A stretch of 37,895 nt of DNA. Source: an uncultured Oscillospiraceae bacterium (lineage in GTDB: Bacteria > Bacillota > Clostridia > Oscillospirales > Oscillospiraceae). The translations under genes and the position numbers were made by a program. Numbering within the stretch: position 1 is the first letter of the stretch; each line of letters opens with the position of its first letter. The stretch is from contig CAAFPE010000111.1 of assembly GCA_900764755.1 (NCBI GenBank), positions 1 to 37,895 of the forward strand. Direction: 5' to 3'. The notes under the pieces were generated by a model. The model made no database searches. It saw only the letters and a program-made list of their open reading frames with translations, and was not told where the DNA came from. Positions 22,970 through 31,323 of the stretch are shown piece after piece.

Positions 22970-22976
22970 CTGTCAA
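22948..22976 (-). promoter_or_regulatory. Consensus leftward promoter of the 88-residue gene
   Basis: On the minus strand: -35 TTGACA (plus 22971-22976), 17-base spacer, -10 TATAAT (plus 22948-22953). Both hexamers are perfect and the spacer contains one operator arm. A weaker rightward promoter (TTCGTG, 17 bases, TATAAC at 22950-22955) overlaps it. Confidence 0.8.
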
Positions 22977-22992
22977 GGGGCTGACTATTACC

Positions 22993-23202
22993 ATGGCTTC
23001 ATTTAGGGAACGCTTGCGTGAATTGAGAAATGCGCGGAAATTATCTCAGACAGCTGCTGCGCAGCAGATGCAGATTGGAAGTCGAACCTATCAATATTAT
23101 GAAAGTGGTGAACGGGAGCCTCAGTTGTCTGCTCTGGTCAGAATCGCTGATTTTTACGGTGTTTCCCTGGATTATCTGGCGGGCCGGAGGGATACGCCGT
23201 AG
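22993..23202 (+). CDS. XRE-family helix-turn-helix regulator
   Basis: A 69-residue Cro/C1-type protein that is little more than the HTH domain: FRERLRELRNARKLSQ, then AAAQQMQIGSRTYQYYESG, and the common tail FYGVSLDYLAGR. It likely represses the divergent promoters through the operator arms. ATG at 22993 has AAGGGG about 12 bases upstream; ATG at 22963 is in frame but inside the operator with no site. Its codon use is less GC-rich than its neighbours. The TAG stop lies within a GTAGGGG repeat. Confidence 0.85.
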   Translation: MASFRERLRELRNARKLSQTAAAQQMQIGSRTYQYYESGEREPQLSALVRIADFYGVSLDYLAGRRDTP

Positions 23203-23396
23203 GGGGCGGCCCCATGTGGCCGTCCGCTGGTTCTCCGCCGAGGAATGTCTCCCCATCCATCCCGTAGGGGAGGGGCTTGCCCCTCCCACTGTCCGGTTCT
23301 GCTGCAATCTGCCTGAAACGCCGTAGGGGCGGGTCTCCTGACCCGCCCCTCCCCCGCGGACCGTGACGCCGTAGGGCGCGACGACTCAGCGCGCCG
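23196..23396. repeat. GTAGGG palindrome cluster, left part (4 copies)
   Basis: Four hairpin modules, each starting with CGTAGGG: about 23198-23228, 23263-23288, 23322-23350 and 23370-23394. The third has a stem AGGGGCGGGT/ACCCGCCCCT; the fourth reads GTAGGGCGCGACGACTCAGC. Stems differ in sequence but keep the GTAGGG start, as in REP-like families. Confidence 0.7.
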
Positions 23397-24009
23397 TCTC
23401 GCAGGGTTTCGCCCTGCTGGGCGAGTTTCTTGCCCAGCGATGGGAAAGAAACCAAAGGATCGCCGGGGGTGGGCTCCGATGGGCGTTCCCGCCCATAGTC
23501 GCTCCACCCCCCGTCCCCCGTTTACGGGGGATACCCCTACGCCCTTCCACAGAAGTTCTGGTGCGCAAAATACGATTCCGGGTTTTGATTTTTCCGGGCC
23601 ACTGGGCCCTGGTGCGGTGCAAAATTTCGGCTGGTACGATTTCACTGCCGCGCCTGGTTCCGGCCAGCCGTGGCAGGGGATGCGGGTCGGGGCACGCCGG
23701 ACGAGGCCGTTCCAAAACCCGGCGGGAGGGGCAAGCCCCTCCCCTACGGGATGAACGGGAAAACGTCCCGCAACGGGGGACGGGCGGGCCTCTGTGGCCG
23801 CCCGCCTTCCGCGGACGATGACGTCCGTAGGGCGCGACGACTCGGCGCGCCGCCCCGCAGGACGAACCCCCAGCGTTGACCGAAAAAATTCCAAAACCCG
23901 GCAGGAGGGGCAAGCCCCTCCCCTACGAAATGACCAGAAAATATCCTGCGGCGGAAAATGGGCTGGCCGCCGCCCCGGTGAAGAGAAGAGAAAGAGAGTT
24001 GGTGACCCC
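23203..24009. other. 807-base gene-free region between the XRE gene and mutS
   Basis: I see no credible protein gene. The stretch is made up of palindromic repeats at both ends and, in the middle (23397-23700), further hairpins such as GTTTCTT...AAGAAAC at 23425-23452 and a GGGCGTTCCCGCCC hairpin at 23481-23494. Long open frames here come from GC-rich repeats. Confidence 0.6.
23711..23947. repeat. GTAGGG palindrome cluster, right part (3 copies)
   Basis: Two inverse-orientation copies (23721-23748 and 23900-23925) share about 40 bases almost exactly (CCAAAACCCGGC, then AGGGGCAAGCCCCTCCCC and TACG). A third copy in forward orientation (23824-23860) nearly repeats the module at 23370-23394. 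Confidence 0.75.
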
Positions 24010-26625
24010 ATGGCAGAGATGACCCCCATGATGAAGCAATATCTGGAGATGAAGGAGCGCAACCCGGACTCCATCCTGTTTTTCCGGCTGGGCGACTTTT
24101 ATGAGATGTTCAACGAGGACGCCCGGCTGGTGTCCAAGGAGCTGGACCTCACCCTCACCACCCGGGACCGGAACAAGCCTCCGGAGGATCGTACCCCTAT
24201 GTGCGGGGTCCCCTACCACTCCTGTGACAGCTACATCGCCCGGCTCATCGCCAAGGGGTACAAGGTAGCCATCTGCGAGCAGACGGAGGACCCGGCCACG
24301 GCCAAGGGACTGGTGGACCGGGACATCATCCGGGTCATCACTCCGGGCACCGTCATCGCCTCCTCCATGCTGGAGGAGGGGCGGAACAACTTCCTCTGCG
24401 CCATCTATGCCGACTCCGCCGCCCTGGGGCTGTGCCTGTGCGACATCTCCACCGGAGAGGTATTCGCCACCTCTTTCCCCAGCGGAGAGGAGGCCCTGCC
24501 CCACCTGGAGAATGAACTGGGCCGCTTCCACCCCGCCGAGGCCGTGCTGTCCGACGGGGCCTGGAATCTGGAGGGGCTGACCGGCTTTCTCCGTGAGAAG
24601 CTGGGCTGCCTGTGCGAGAACGGGGGTGAGGGCCGCTTCCGCTATGACGTGTCCCGGCCCCGGGTGGAGGGGCAGTTCCGGGCGGGGCTGGACTCCCTGC
24701 CGGAGGGGGACCGGGCGGCGGTGCAGGCCACCGGCGGCCTGCTGTCCTATCTCTATGAGACCCAAAAGACCGACCTGTCCCACATTGCGGTCTTTACCTA
24801 CTACACCGCGGGCCAGTTCATGGAACTGGACCTCACCGCCCGACAGACCCTGGAGCTCACCGAGACCATGCGGGGCAAGGAGAAAAAGGGCTCCCTGCTC
24901 TGGGTGCTGGACAAGACCCGCACTGCCATGGGCCACCGGCTCATCCGGGGCTGGCTGGAGCGTCCACTCCTCTCCCCCGTTCAGATCGCCCGGCGGCAGC
25001 AGGCGGTGAACGACCTGGTGGGGGACATCATCACCCGGGAGGAGTTGTCTTTGGAGCTGCGGGAGGTCACCGACCTGGAGCGGCTCATTGGCCGGGTGGT
25101 GTACGGCTCCGCCGGCGGCCGGGACCTGGCCGCACTGGGGAGCGGCCTGGGCCGCCTGCCCCGTCTACGGGAGCTGCTGGAGGGTTGCCCCTCCGCCCTG
25201 CTCCAGTCCCTGCGAGAGGAGCTGGACGACCTGCCCCAGCTGCGGGACCTGCTCCAGCGGGCCCTGGTGGACGAGCCCCCCTTCTCCGTCCGGGAGGGAA
25301 AGTTCATCCGGGAGGGGTACAGCGAGGAGGTAGACCGCCTGCGCAACGTCATCGACCACGGGGCGGAACTGCTGGCCGACCTGGAGGGCCGCACCAAGGA
25401 GCAGACAGGCATCCGGAATATGAAGGTGGGCTATAACAAGGTCTTTGGCTATTATATCGAGGTGGCCAAGTCCCAGACGGACCTGGTCCCCCAGGACTGG
25501 GTGCGCAAGCAGACTACCGTCAACGCTGAGCGGTATATCTCCCAGGAACTGAAGGAACTGGAGCACACCATCCTCTCCGCCCAGGACAAGGTGGTTGCCC
25601 TGGAATACCAGCTGTTTGTGGAACTGCGGGAGGAGGTCTGCGCCCATGTGGCCCAGATCCAGGCCGCGGCGGCGGCGGCGGCCCAGGTGGATGTGCTCAC
25701 CTCCTTTGCCGTGGTGGCCGCGGCCAACCAATACTGTATGCCCCTGGTGGACAGTTCCTCCACCCTAAGCATCACGGAGGGCCGCCATCCGGTGGTGGAG
25801 AAGATGCTGAAAAACGCCGTATTTGTCCCCAACGACACCCACATGGACGACGGGGACGACCTGTGCGCCATCATCACCGGCCCCAATATGGCGGGCAAGT
25901 CCACCTACATGCGCCAGGTGGCCCTCATCGTCCTCATGGCCCAGATGGGTTCCTTCGTCCCCGCCCGCTCCGCCCACATCGGGGTGGTGGACCGGGTGTT
26001 CACCCGCATCGGGGCCAGCGACGACCTGGCCGCCGGACAGTCCACCTTCATGGTGGAGATGAGCGAGGTGGCCCAGCTGCTGAAAAACGCCAGCCGGCGT
26101 TCCCTGCTGATCCTGGACGAGATCGGACGGGGGACCTCCACCTACGACGGCATGGCCATCGCCCGGGCGGTGCTGGAGCACTGCGCCGACCGCCGCCGCC
26201 TGGGGGCCAAGACCCTCTTTGCCACCCACTACCACGAACTCACTGTCCTGGAGGGCCAGATCGCCGGGGTGAAAAACTATAACATCGCCGCCAAAAAGAA
26301 GAAGGGCGAGGTCATTTTCCTGCGGAAGATCGTCCGGGGAGGCGCGGACCAGAGCTATGGCATCGAGGTGGCCAAGCTTGCCGGCGTCCCCGACCGGGTG
26401 GTCCGCCGGGCCCGGGAGATCCTGGAGGAGCTGGAGAACGGCTCCGCCCCCGTAGGGGCCGATGTCCCCATCGGCCCGTCCTCTCATGACGAGCAAATTT
26501 CCCTGTGCGACCTGGGCGGACAGACCGTGCTGAACAAGCTGCGCATGACCGATGTGAATATCCTCTCCCCCATCGAGGCCCTGAATCTGCTGGCTGAACT
26601 GAAGCAGGATCTGAACGGGGGCTGA
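24010..26625 (+). CDS. mutS: DNA mismatch repair protein MutS
   Basis: Recognises mismatches and small loops and, with ATP, recruits MutL. 871 residues. Mismatch-reading motif in GDFYEMF (about residue 31), connector and lever domains, Walker A GPNMAGKST (about 624), Walker B LLILDEIGRGTS (about 699) and the signature GASDDLAAGQSTF. ATG at 24010 is chosen with GGTGA just upstream; the frame is open upstream through the repeats but that part is not MutS. Near the C terminus (residues about 815-823, APVGADVPIGP) the gene carries a palindromic GTAGGGGC module in frame, in the linker before the C-terminal helices. Confidence 0.95.
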   Translation: MAEMTPMMKQYLEMKERNPDSILFFRLGDFYEMFNEDARLVSKELDLTLTTRDRNKPPEDRTPMCGVPYHSCDSYIARLIAKGYKVAICEQTEDPATAKGLVDRDIIRVITPGTVIASSMLEEGRNNFLCAIYADSAALGLCLCDISTGEVFATSFPSGEEALPHLENELGRFHPAEAVLSDGAWNLEGLTGFLREKLGCLCENGGEGRFRYDVSRPRVEGQFRAGLDSLPEGDRAAVQATGGLLSYLYETQKTDLSHIAVFTYYTAGQFMELDLTARQTLELTETMRGKEKKGSLLWVLDKTRTAMGHRLIRGWLERPLLSPVQIARRQQAVNDLVGDIITREELSLELREVTDLERLIGRVVYGSAGGRDLAALGSGLGRLPRLRELLEGCPSALLQSLREELDDLPQLRDLLQRALVDEPPFSVREGKFIREGYSEEVDRLRNVIDHGAELLADLEGRTKEQTGIRNMKVGYNKVFGYYIEVAKSQTDLVPQDWVRKQTTVNAERYISQELKELEHTILSAQDKVVALEYQLFVELREEVCAHVAQIQAAAAAAAQVDVLTSFAVVAAANQYCMPLVDSSSTLSITEGRHPVVEKMLKNAVFVPNDTHMDDGDDLCAIITGPNMAGKSTYMRQVALIVLMAQMGSFVPARSAHIGVVDRVFTRIGASDDLAAGQSTFMVEMSEVAQLLKNASRRSLLILDEIGRGTSTYDGMAIARAVLEHCADRRRLGAKTLFATHYHELTVLEGQIAGVKNYNIAAKKKKGEVIFLRKIVRGGADQSYGIEVAKLAGVPDRVVRRAREILEELENGSAPVGADVPIGPSSHDEQISLCDLGGQTVLNKLRMTDVNILSPIEALNLLAELKQDLNGG
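26452..26478 (+). repeat. GTAGGGGC palindrome inside mutS
   Basis: GTAGGGGCCGATG-TCCC-CATCGGCCC: a perfect 9-bp stem (26456-26464 with 26469-26477). Same head as the intergenic modules at 23196-23394 and 27954-27974. It adds about nine codons in frame. Confidence 0.7.
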
Positions 26626-26689
26626 GGGGCTTTGAAGCGCTGTCCGCAGCAGGCGGACAGGAGACTCATTTCCACAGAGAGGTGAGACC

Positions 26690-27445
26690 ATGACCCGCCG
26701 CTATCTCGACCGCGTCTATTTGAGGGAGCCCGTCCCGGCGGGCAGCTATCTGGCCGCCCTGCCGGCAGTGCGGACTTTGGGAGACCGGGAGCATCCCCTA
26801 AAGATCCCCGCGCCCGTGACCTTCCTTGTGGGGGAGAACGGAACGGGCAAGTCCACCCTGCTGGAGGCGGTGGCGGTAGCCTGCGGCTTCAACGCCGAGG
26901 GCGGGACCCGGAATTTCAGCTTCTCCACCCGGGAGACCCACTCCCCCCTGTACCGGTATCTCACCGTGGGACGGACGGCCTATCCCAGAGACGGCTTTTT
27001 CCTCCGGGCAGAGAGCTTTTACAACGTGGCCACCAACATCGACGAGATGGATGAGGAGCCGGGGCCGGGTGGCCGGGTCATTGACAGCTACGGCGGGGTA
27101 TCCCTCCACCGCCAGTCCCACGGGGAGAGCTTCCTCTCCCTGGTGGAGCACCGCTTCGGCGGACAGGGGCTCTATCTGCTGGACGAGCCGGAGGCCGCCC
27201 TGTCCCCCGCCCGTCTGATGACCCTGCTGGTCCACATCCGGCACCTGGTGGGGCAGGACTCCCAGTTCCTCATTGCCACCCACTCCCCCATCCTGATGGC
27301 CTATCCCGGGGCCTGCATCTACCAGCTGTCGGAGGCGGGGATCACCCAGGTGGACTACCGGGATACAGAGCACTACCAGCTGACCCGGCGGTTCCTGGAG
27401 GCCCCGGAGCAGATGATGGAGCTGTTGTTTCGGGGGGAGGAATGA
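26690..27445 (+). CDS. AAA/ABC-type ATPase (COG3910-like)
   Basis: 251 residues with a complete ABC-type ATP-binding fold and no membrane part: Walker A GENGTGKST (about residue 48), Walker B LYLLDEPEAALS (about 163) and the switch histidine in ATHSPIL (about 201). These stand-alone predicted ATPases resemble the head of SMC/RecF-type proteins; their function is unknown. It lies between mutS and mutL and its stop overlaps or nearly touches the next gene. A DNA-repair role is only suggested by position. Confidence 0.8.
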   Translation: MTRRYLDRVYLREPVPAGSYLAALPAVRTLGDREHPLKIPAPVTFLVGENGTGKSTLLEAVAVACGFNAEGGTRNFSFSTRETHSPLYRYLTVGRTAYPRDGFFLRAESFYNVATNIDEMDEEPGPGGRVIDSYGGVSLHRQSHGESFLSLVEHRFGGQGLYLLDEPEAALSPARLMTLLVHIRHLVGQDSQFLIATHSPILMAYPGACIYQLSEAGITQVDYRDTEHYQLTRRFLEAPEQMMELLFRGEE

Positions 27446-27447
27446 CT

Positions 27448-27957
27448 ATGTCCCGCAGAGATGCCAGGAAAAGCGGTCCGGAATCCTGGGTGGACATCGC
27501 GGCCCTGGTGCTGCTGGCTCTGGGCGCCCTGTTTTCACTGCTGGGCCTGCTGGGGTGTGCGATTCCGCTGCCCGTGAAGGACGGTGAGGCCCGGGCTTTT
27601 CTTCCTGTGGGGCTGGCCCTGCTGACGGCCGGAGGGGCGTGCGCCCTGTGGGCAGGGCACAGAAAAGCCAAGCGGGCCCGCCTGCTGGCGGAGGGCCAGC
27701 CTGTTCCGGGAGAGATTTTAGAGATCCGCCATCATATTTTCATCACCTGGAATGACGGCGGCGCCTTTTGCGCCCCGGGCAAGAATTCCCCCTGGAGCCT
27801 GCTGTGCCGGTATGTCTGGGAGGATCGGGCGTATACCGTCCGCAGCCCTCTGCTATGGCAGGAGCCAGTCCGGTCAGGGCTGGTCATCATCTATCTGGAT
27901 CCGGAAAGGCCGGGCCGGGCGGCAGTGGATCTGGACAGCGTTACCACAATATTGTAG
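27448..27957 (+). CDS. Membrane protein of unknown function (two N-terminal transmembrane segments)
   Basis: 169 residues: two hydrophobic segments (about 15-40 and 52-70), then a basic stretch (GHRKAKRARLL) and a beta-rich soluble domain that recalls DUF3592-type proteins (VPGEILEI..., then Y/W-rich strands). ATG at 27448 is preferred because GGAGG lies 7 bases upstream; ATG at 27442 overlaps the ATPase stop but sits against the site. The stop TAG belongs to a GTAGGGGCGG palindrome. Confidence 0.65.
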   Translation: MSRRDARKSGPESWVDIAALVLLALGALFSLLGLLGCAIPLPVKDGEARAFLPVGLALLTAGGACALWAGHRKAKRARLLAEGQPVPGEILEIRHHIFITWNDGGAFCAPGKNSPWSLLCRYVWEDRAYTVRSPLLWQEPVRSGLVIIYLDPERPGRAAVDLDSVTTIL

Positions 27958-27974
27958 GGGCGGCCCAGCCGCCC
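27954..27974 (+). repeat. GTAGGGGC palindrome at the end of the membrane-protein gene
   Basis: GTAGGGGCGGCCCAGCCGCCCC: a stem of about 8 bp with a very short loop. It supplies the TAG stop of the upstream gene, as the copy at 23198 does for the XRE gene. Confidence 0.65.
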
Positions 27975-28008
27975 CATATCAGAAACCTGTGCAAGGAAGA
28001 GGTACACC

Positions 28009-30033
28009 ATGCCAAACATCCAAGTTTTAGACTCCCATGTGGCCGACCTGATCGCCGCCGGAGAGGTGGTGGAGCGGCCCGCCTCCGTGGCTAAGGAGCT
28101 TCTGGAGAACGCCATTGACGCCGGGGCGTCCAGCGTAACGGTGGAGATCGCCCACGGCGGCCTCACCTTCCTGCGGGTGACCGATGACGGTAAGGGGATC
28201 CCGGCGGACCAGCTCCGGACGGCCTTTCTCCGCCACGCCACCAGCAAGCTGCGCACGGAGTATGACCTGGAGGCCATCGGCACCCTGGGCTTCCGGGGGG
28301 AGGCCCTGGCAGCCATTGCCGCCGTCTCCCGGGTGGAGGTGATGAGCCGGACAGCGGACGCCCCGCTGGGGGCCTCCCTGGCCCTGGAGGGGGGCGAGCC
28401 CGGCCCGGTGGAGGAGGCGGGCTGCCCGCTAGGGACCACGATGGTGGTGCGGGACCTGTTTTACAACACCCCCGCCCGGCTGAAGTTTATGAAGAAGGAC
28501 GCCGCCGAGGGTGCCGCCGTGTTCGCGGTGGTCCAGCGGATCGCCCTGTCCCACCCGGAGGTGAGCGTGAAATTTCTCCGGGACGGAAAGCAGGAACTGC
28601 TCACCCCCGGGGACGGACAGCTGCAAAGCGCCGTATACGCCGTTCTGGGCCGGGAGCTGGCCCTGGGCTTCACCCAGGTGAAGGGCTCCGGGGAGGAGAT
28701 GTCGGTCACCGGCTTTGTGTCCAAGCCCGCCTGCTGCCGGGCCAGCCGGAACTGGCAGTTCTTCTTTGTCAACGGCCGGCAGGTGAAGTCCCGGCTGATG
28801 CTGGCCGCTCTGGAGGAGGCCTACCAGAACCAGAAAATGGTGGGCCGCTTCCCCGCCTGTGTGCTCCATCTGGAGGTGAAGCTGAGCGCGGTGGATGTGA
28901 ATGTCCACCCCGCCAAGACGGAGGTGAAGTTCGGCAGCGAGCGGGCGGTGTTCAGCGCCGTGTACCACGCGGTGCGCGCCGCCCTGGAGGGAGACCGCAC
29001 CCGGCCCGCGGCGGTGCTGGAGCCCGCCCGGCCTGCCACGGCACCCGCGCGCTCCCCTGCTCCTGCAGCGGAGCCCCCCCGGACAGAGGCGGCCGCCCTC
29101 CTGCTGGCGGTCCATGACTCTGCCCGCCCAGTCCCGAAGCGGCCGGTCCGAAGCGATCCGCTCCTCCGTTCCCAGGTGCTGTCCCCCCAGCCTGTCCGCT
29201 CCGCCCCTGTCCCGCCGGAGCGGACAGCCTCCGCACCCTCTGTGAACAGGGAAACTACTTGCCAAAAGCAGACAGGATCTGCCCTCAACCCTGTGGAAGA
29301 AAATGTGGATAATGTGGATAAGTCGGTGGGCAATGTGGAAAACGTCCGTCTGAGAGCGACAGCTCCCGTCGAAAACAGGCCAGACTCCCCCTGTCCCGCC
29401 TCTGAGGAGGCGGAAAAAGCCCCGGAACTGCCTGCAAAGACCACTCCGGAGAGCCTGCTCCCCCAGGAGGAGCCCTGGCGGCTGGCGGGCGAGGTGCTGA
29501 ACACCTACATCATCGTGGAGCAGGGGGACAAGGTGCTGTTCATTGATAAGCACGCCGCCCACGAGCGGATGAACTTCGACCGCATGAAGGCGGAGGGCTA
29601 CGATCCCATGTCCCAGACGCTCCTGGCCCCGGCGGTGTGCCGCCTGCCCCCGGAGGAGCACGCCGCACTGACCGCCCGCCTCCCACTGCTGGAGGAGTTC
29701 GGCTTTGCCGCGGAGGACTTCGGCGGCGGGGCCCTCATCGTCCGCCGGGCCCCCTTTGATGTGGACCCAGGGGACATCGAGGCTACCCTCACCGAGATCG
29801 CCCGGAAGCTGCTGTCCACCGGCTCGGCCGACCCGGCGGCGGCCCGGGACGAGCTGCTCCACACCATGGCCTGCAAGGCGGCCATCAAGGGGGGCTGGCG
29901 CACCAGCCCCCAGGAGCTGGAGCGGGTGGCCCGGGCGGTGATGTCCGGCCAGGTCCGCTATTGTCCCCATGGCCGTCCCGTGGCCATTGAGCTGACCCGG
30001 GGACAGCTGGAGAAGCAGTTCAAGCGGGCCTGA
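28009..30033 (+). CDS. mutL: DNA mismatch repair protein MutL
   Basis: GHKL ATPase that links MutS to strand incision. 674 residues. N-terminal ATP-binding motifs ELLENAIDAGA, DDGKGI and GTLGFRGEAL; a long proline/alanine-rich linker (about 330-490); C-terminal dimerisation/endonuclease domain. The metal motif, DQHA(X)2E(X)4E in nicking MutL proteins, reads DKHAAHERMNFD (about 513-524), with CPHGRP (about 651) and a final FKRA conserved. ATG at 28009 follows AAGGAAGAGG. The linker holds two tandem TGTGGATAA sequences (29304-29321). Confidence 0.95.
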   Translation: MPNIQVLDSHVADLIAAGEVVERPASVAKELLENAIDAGASSVTVEIAHGGLTFLRVTDDGKGIPADQLRTAFLRHATSKLRTEYDLEAIGTLGFRGEALAAIAAVSRVEVMSRTADAPLGASLALEGGEPGPVEEAGCPLGTTMVVRDLFYNTPARLKFMKKDAAEGAAVFAVVQRIALSHPEVSVKFLRDGKQELLTPGDGQLQSAVYAVLGRELALGFTQVKGSGEEMSVTGFVSKPACCRASRNWQFFFVNGRQVKSRLMLAALEEAYQNQKMVGRFPACVLHLEVKLSAVDVNVHPAKTEVKFGSERAVFSAVYHAVRAALEGDRTRPAAVLEPARPATAPARSPAPAAEPPRTEAAALLLAVHDSARPVPKRPVRSDPLLRSQVLSPQPVRSAPVPPERTASAPSVNRETTCQKQTGSALNPVEENVDNVDKSVGNVENVRLRATAPVENRPDSPCPASEEAEKAPELPAKTTPESLLPQEEPWRLAGEVLNTYIIVEQGDKVLFIDKHAAHERMNFDRMKAEGYDPMSQTLLAPAVCRLPPEEHAALTARLPLLEEFGFAAEDFGGGALIVRRAPFDVDPGDIEATLTEIARKLLSTGSADPAAARDELLHTMACKAAIKGGWRTSPQELERVARAVMSGQVRYCPHGRPVAIELTRGQLEKQFKRA

Positions 30034-30075
30034 GGCCCGGAGGGATACTTGCAATTTTACTTCGGAGGTGGTACG

Positions 30076-31020
30076 ATGCCCCCAAAGATTCTGGTGATCG
30101 TCGGCCCCACAGCCTCGGGCAAGACCCGGCTGGCAGTGGAACTGGCCCATGAATGGAACGGAGAGGTGGTCTCCGCCGACTCCATGCAGGTCTACCGCCG
30201 CATGGACATCGGCACGGCCAAGCCGACCGTAGAGGAGATGGACGGGATCCCACACCACATGATCGATGTGGCCGACCCCGGGGAGGACTTCTCCGCCGCC
30301 CGGTATGTGGAGATGGCCTCGGCCTGCGTGGATGAGATCCTGGCCCGGAGCAGGCTGCCCATCGTGGCCGGGGGAACAGGGCTGTATATCGACTCCCTGC
30401 TCTCTGGACGGACCTTTGCTGCCTTCTCCCCAGACAGCCCCCTGCGGGGGGAGCTGGAGGCCGAGCTGGCCCGGCTGGGCGGGGCGGCCATGCTGGCCCA
30501 GCTGGCCCAGGTGGATCCGGAGACCGCCGCACGCCTTCACCCCAACGACCACAAACGTATCGTCCGGGCCCTGGAGGTGTTCCGCTCCACCGGCAGGACC
30601 ATCTCCCAGCACGACCGGGAGACCCGGGCCCTCCCGCCCCGCTATGACGCCCTCACCATCGGCCTGACCTTCCGGGAACGGGCTGACCTGTGGGCACGCA
30701 TCGACCAACGGGTGGACCAGATGGCCCGGGACGGCCTGGAGGCAGAGGTGCGGGGGCTGCTGTCCTCCGGACTGCCCCGGACGTGCACCGCCATGCAGGC
30801 CATTGGCTACAAGGAATTTGTGGCCGCGGTAGACGGACAGATGTCCTGGAAGGAGGCGGAGGAGCTGGTGAAGCTCCGCTCCCGGCAGTACGCCAAGCGG
30901 CAGCTGACCTGGTTCCGCCGCCGGGCGGAGACCCGGTGGATCACCTGGGAAAAGGAACCAGATTTTGGTATTGCACGACGGTGTTCGACGGAATTTATCC
31001 GGGAGGCTGGGTTAGGATAG
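30076..31020 (+). CDS. miaA: tRNA dimethylallyltransferase
   Basis: Adds the dimethylallyl group to N6 of A37 in tRNAs reading UNN codons, the substrate of MiaB. 314 residues. P-loop GPTASGKT, SADSMQVYRRMDIGTAKP, PHHMIDV, AGGTGLYI and the C-terminal QYAKRQLTWFRR. ATG at 30076 follows GGAGGTGG; open sequence before it is short. 42 bases after mutL and 59 before hfq, an order found in many bacteria. Confidence 0.95.
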   Translation: MPPKILVIVGPTASGKTRLAVELAHEWNGEVVSADSMQVYRRMDIGTAKPTVEEMDGIPHHMIDVADPGEDFSAARYVEMASACVDEILARSRLPIVAGGTGLYIDSLLSGRTFAAFSPDSPLRGELEAELARLGGAAMLAQLAQVDPETAARLHPNDHKRIVRALEVFRSTGRTISQHDRETRALPPRYDALTIGLTFRERADLWARIDQRVDQMARDGLEAEVRGLLSSGLPRTCTAMQAIGYKEFVAAVDGQMSWKEAEELVKLRSRQYAKRQLTWFRRRAETRWITWEKEPDFGIARRCSTEFIREAGLG

Positions 31021-31079
31021 AGGCACTTCAAGCGCGGCTCCGGCCGGGGCTGCGCCAGAGAAAAAAGGAGTGCTACATC

Positions 31080-31313
31080 ATGCAGAAAGCCAATAATCTC
31101 CAGGAGATCTTCCTCACCCAGGTCCGCCGGGACCGCCGCCCCGTGACCATGTTTTTGATGAACGGCTATCAGATGCGGGGCTATGTCACCGGCTTCGACG
31201 CCTTCACTGTGGTCCTCAGCAGCGATGGCAAGCAGATGGTCATTTACAAGCACGCCATCTCCACCATCGTGCCTGAGCGCCCTGTGGCGCTGTGTGAGCC
31301 CGGGGAGGGCTGA
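31080..31313 (+). CDS. hfq: RNA-binding chaperone Hfq
   Basis: A 77-residue Sm-like hexameric protein. Sm1 motif NGYQMRGYVTGFDAFTVVL and Sm2 motif YKHAIST are intact (KHA is the U-binding signature); the N terminus NNLQEIFLTQVRRD is canonical. ATG at 31080 has AAGGAG 9 bases upstream. It lies directly after miaA. Confidence 0.95.
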   Translation: MQKANNLQEIFLTQVRRDRRPVTMFLMNGYQMRGYVTGFDAFTVVLSSDGKQMVIYKHAISTIVPERPVALCEPGEG

Positions 31314-31323
31314 GACCTCCCTG

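Noticed and set aside
23196..23947. CRISPR array
   Set aside because: The repeated units are self-complementary, differ in sequence and spacing, and occur in both orientations; there are no regular spacers or cas genes.
23794..24009. 72-residue N-terminal extension of MutS
   Set aside because: The extension is translated repeat sequence; MutS homology begins right after ATG 24010, which has its own upstream site.
28429..30708. 759-codon open frame opposite mutL and miaA
   Set aside because: It is a shadow of two certain genes, with repetitive low-complexity composition.
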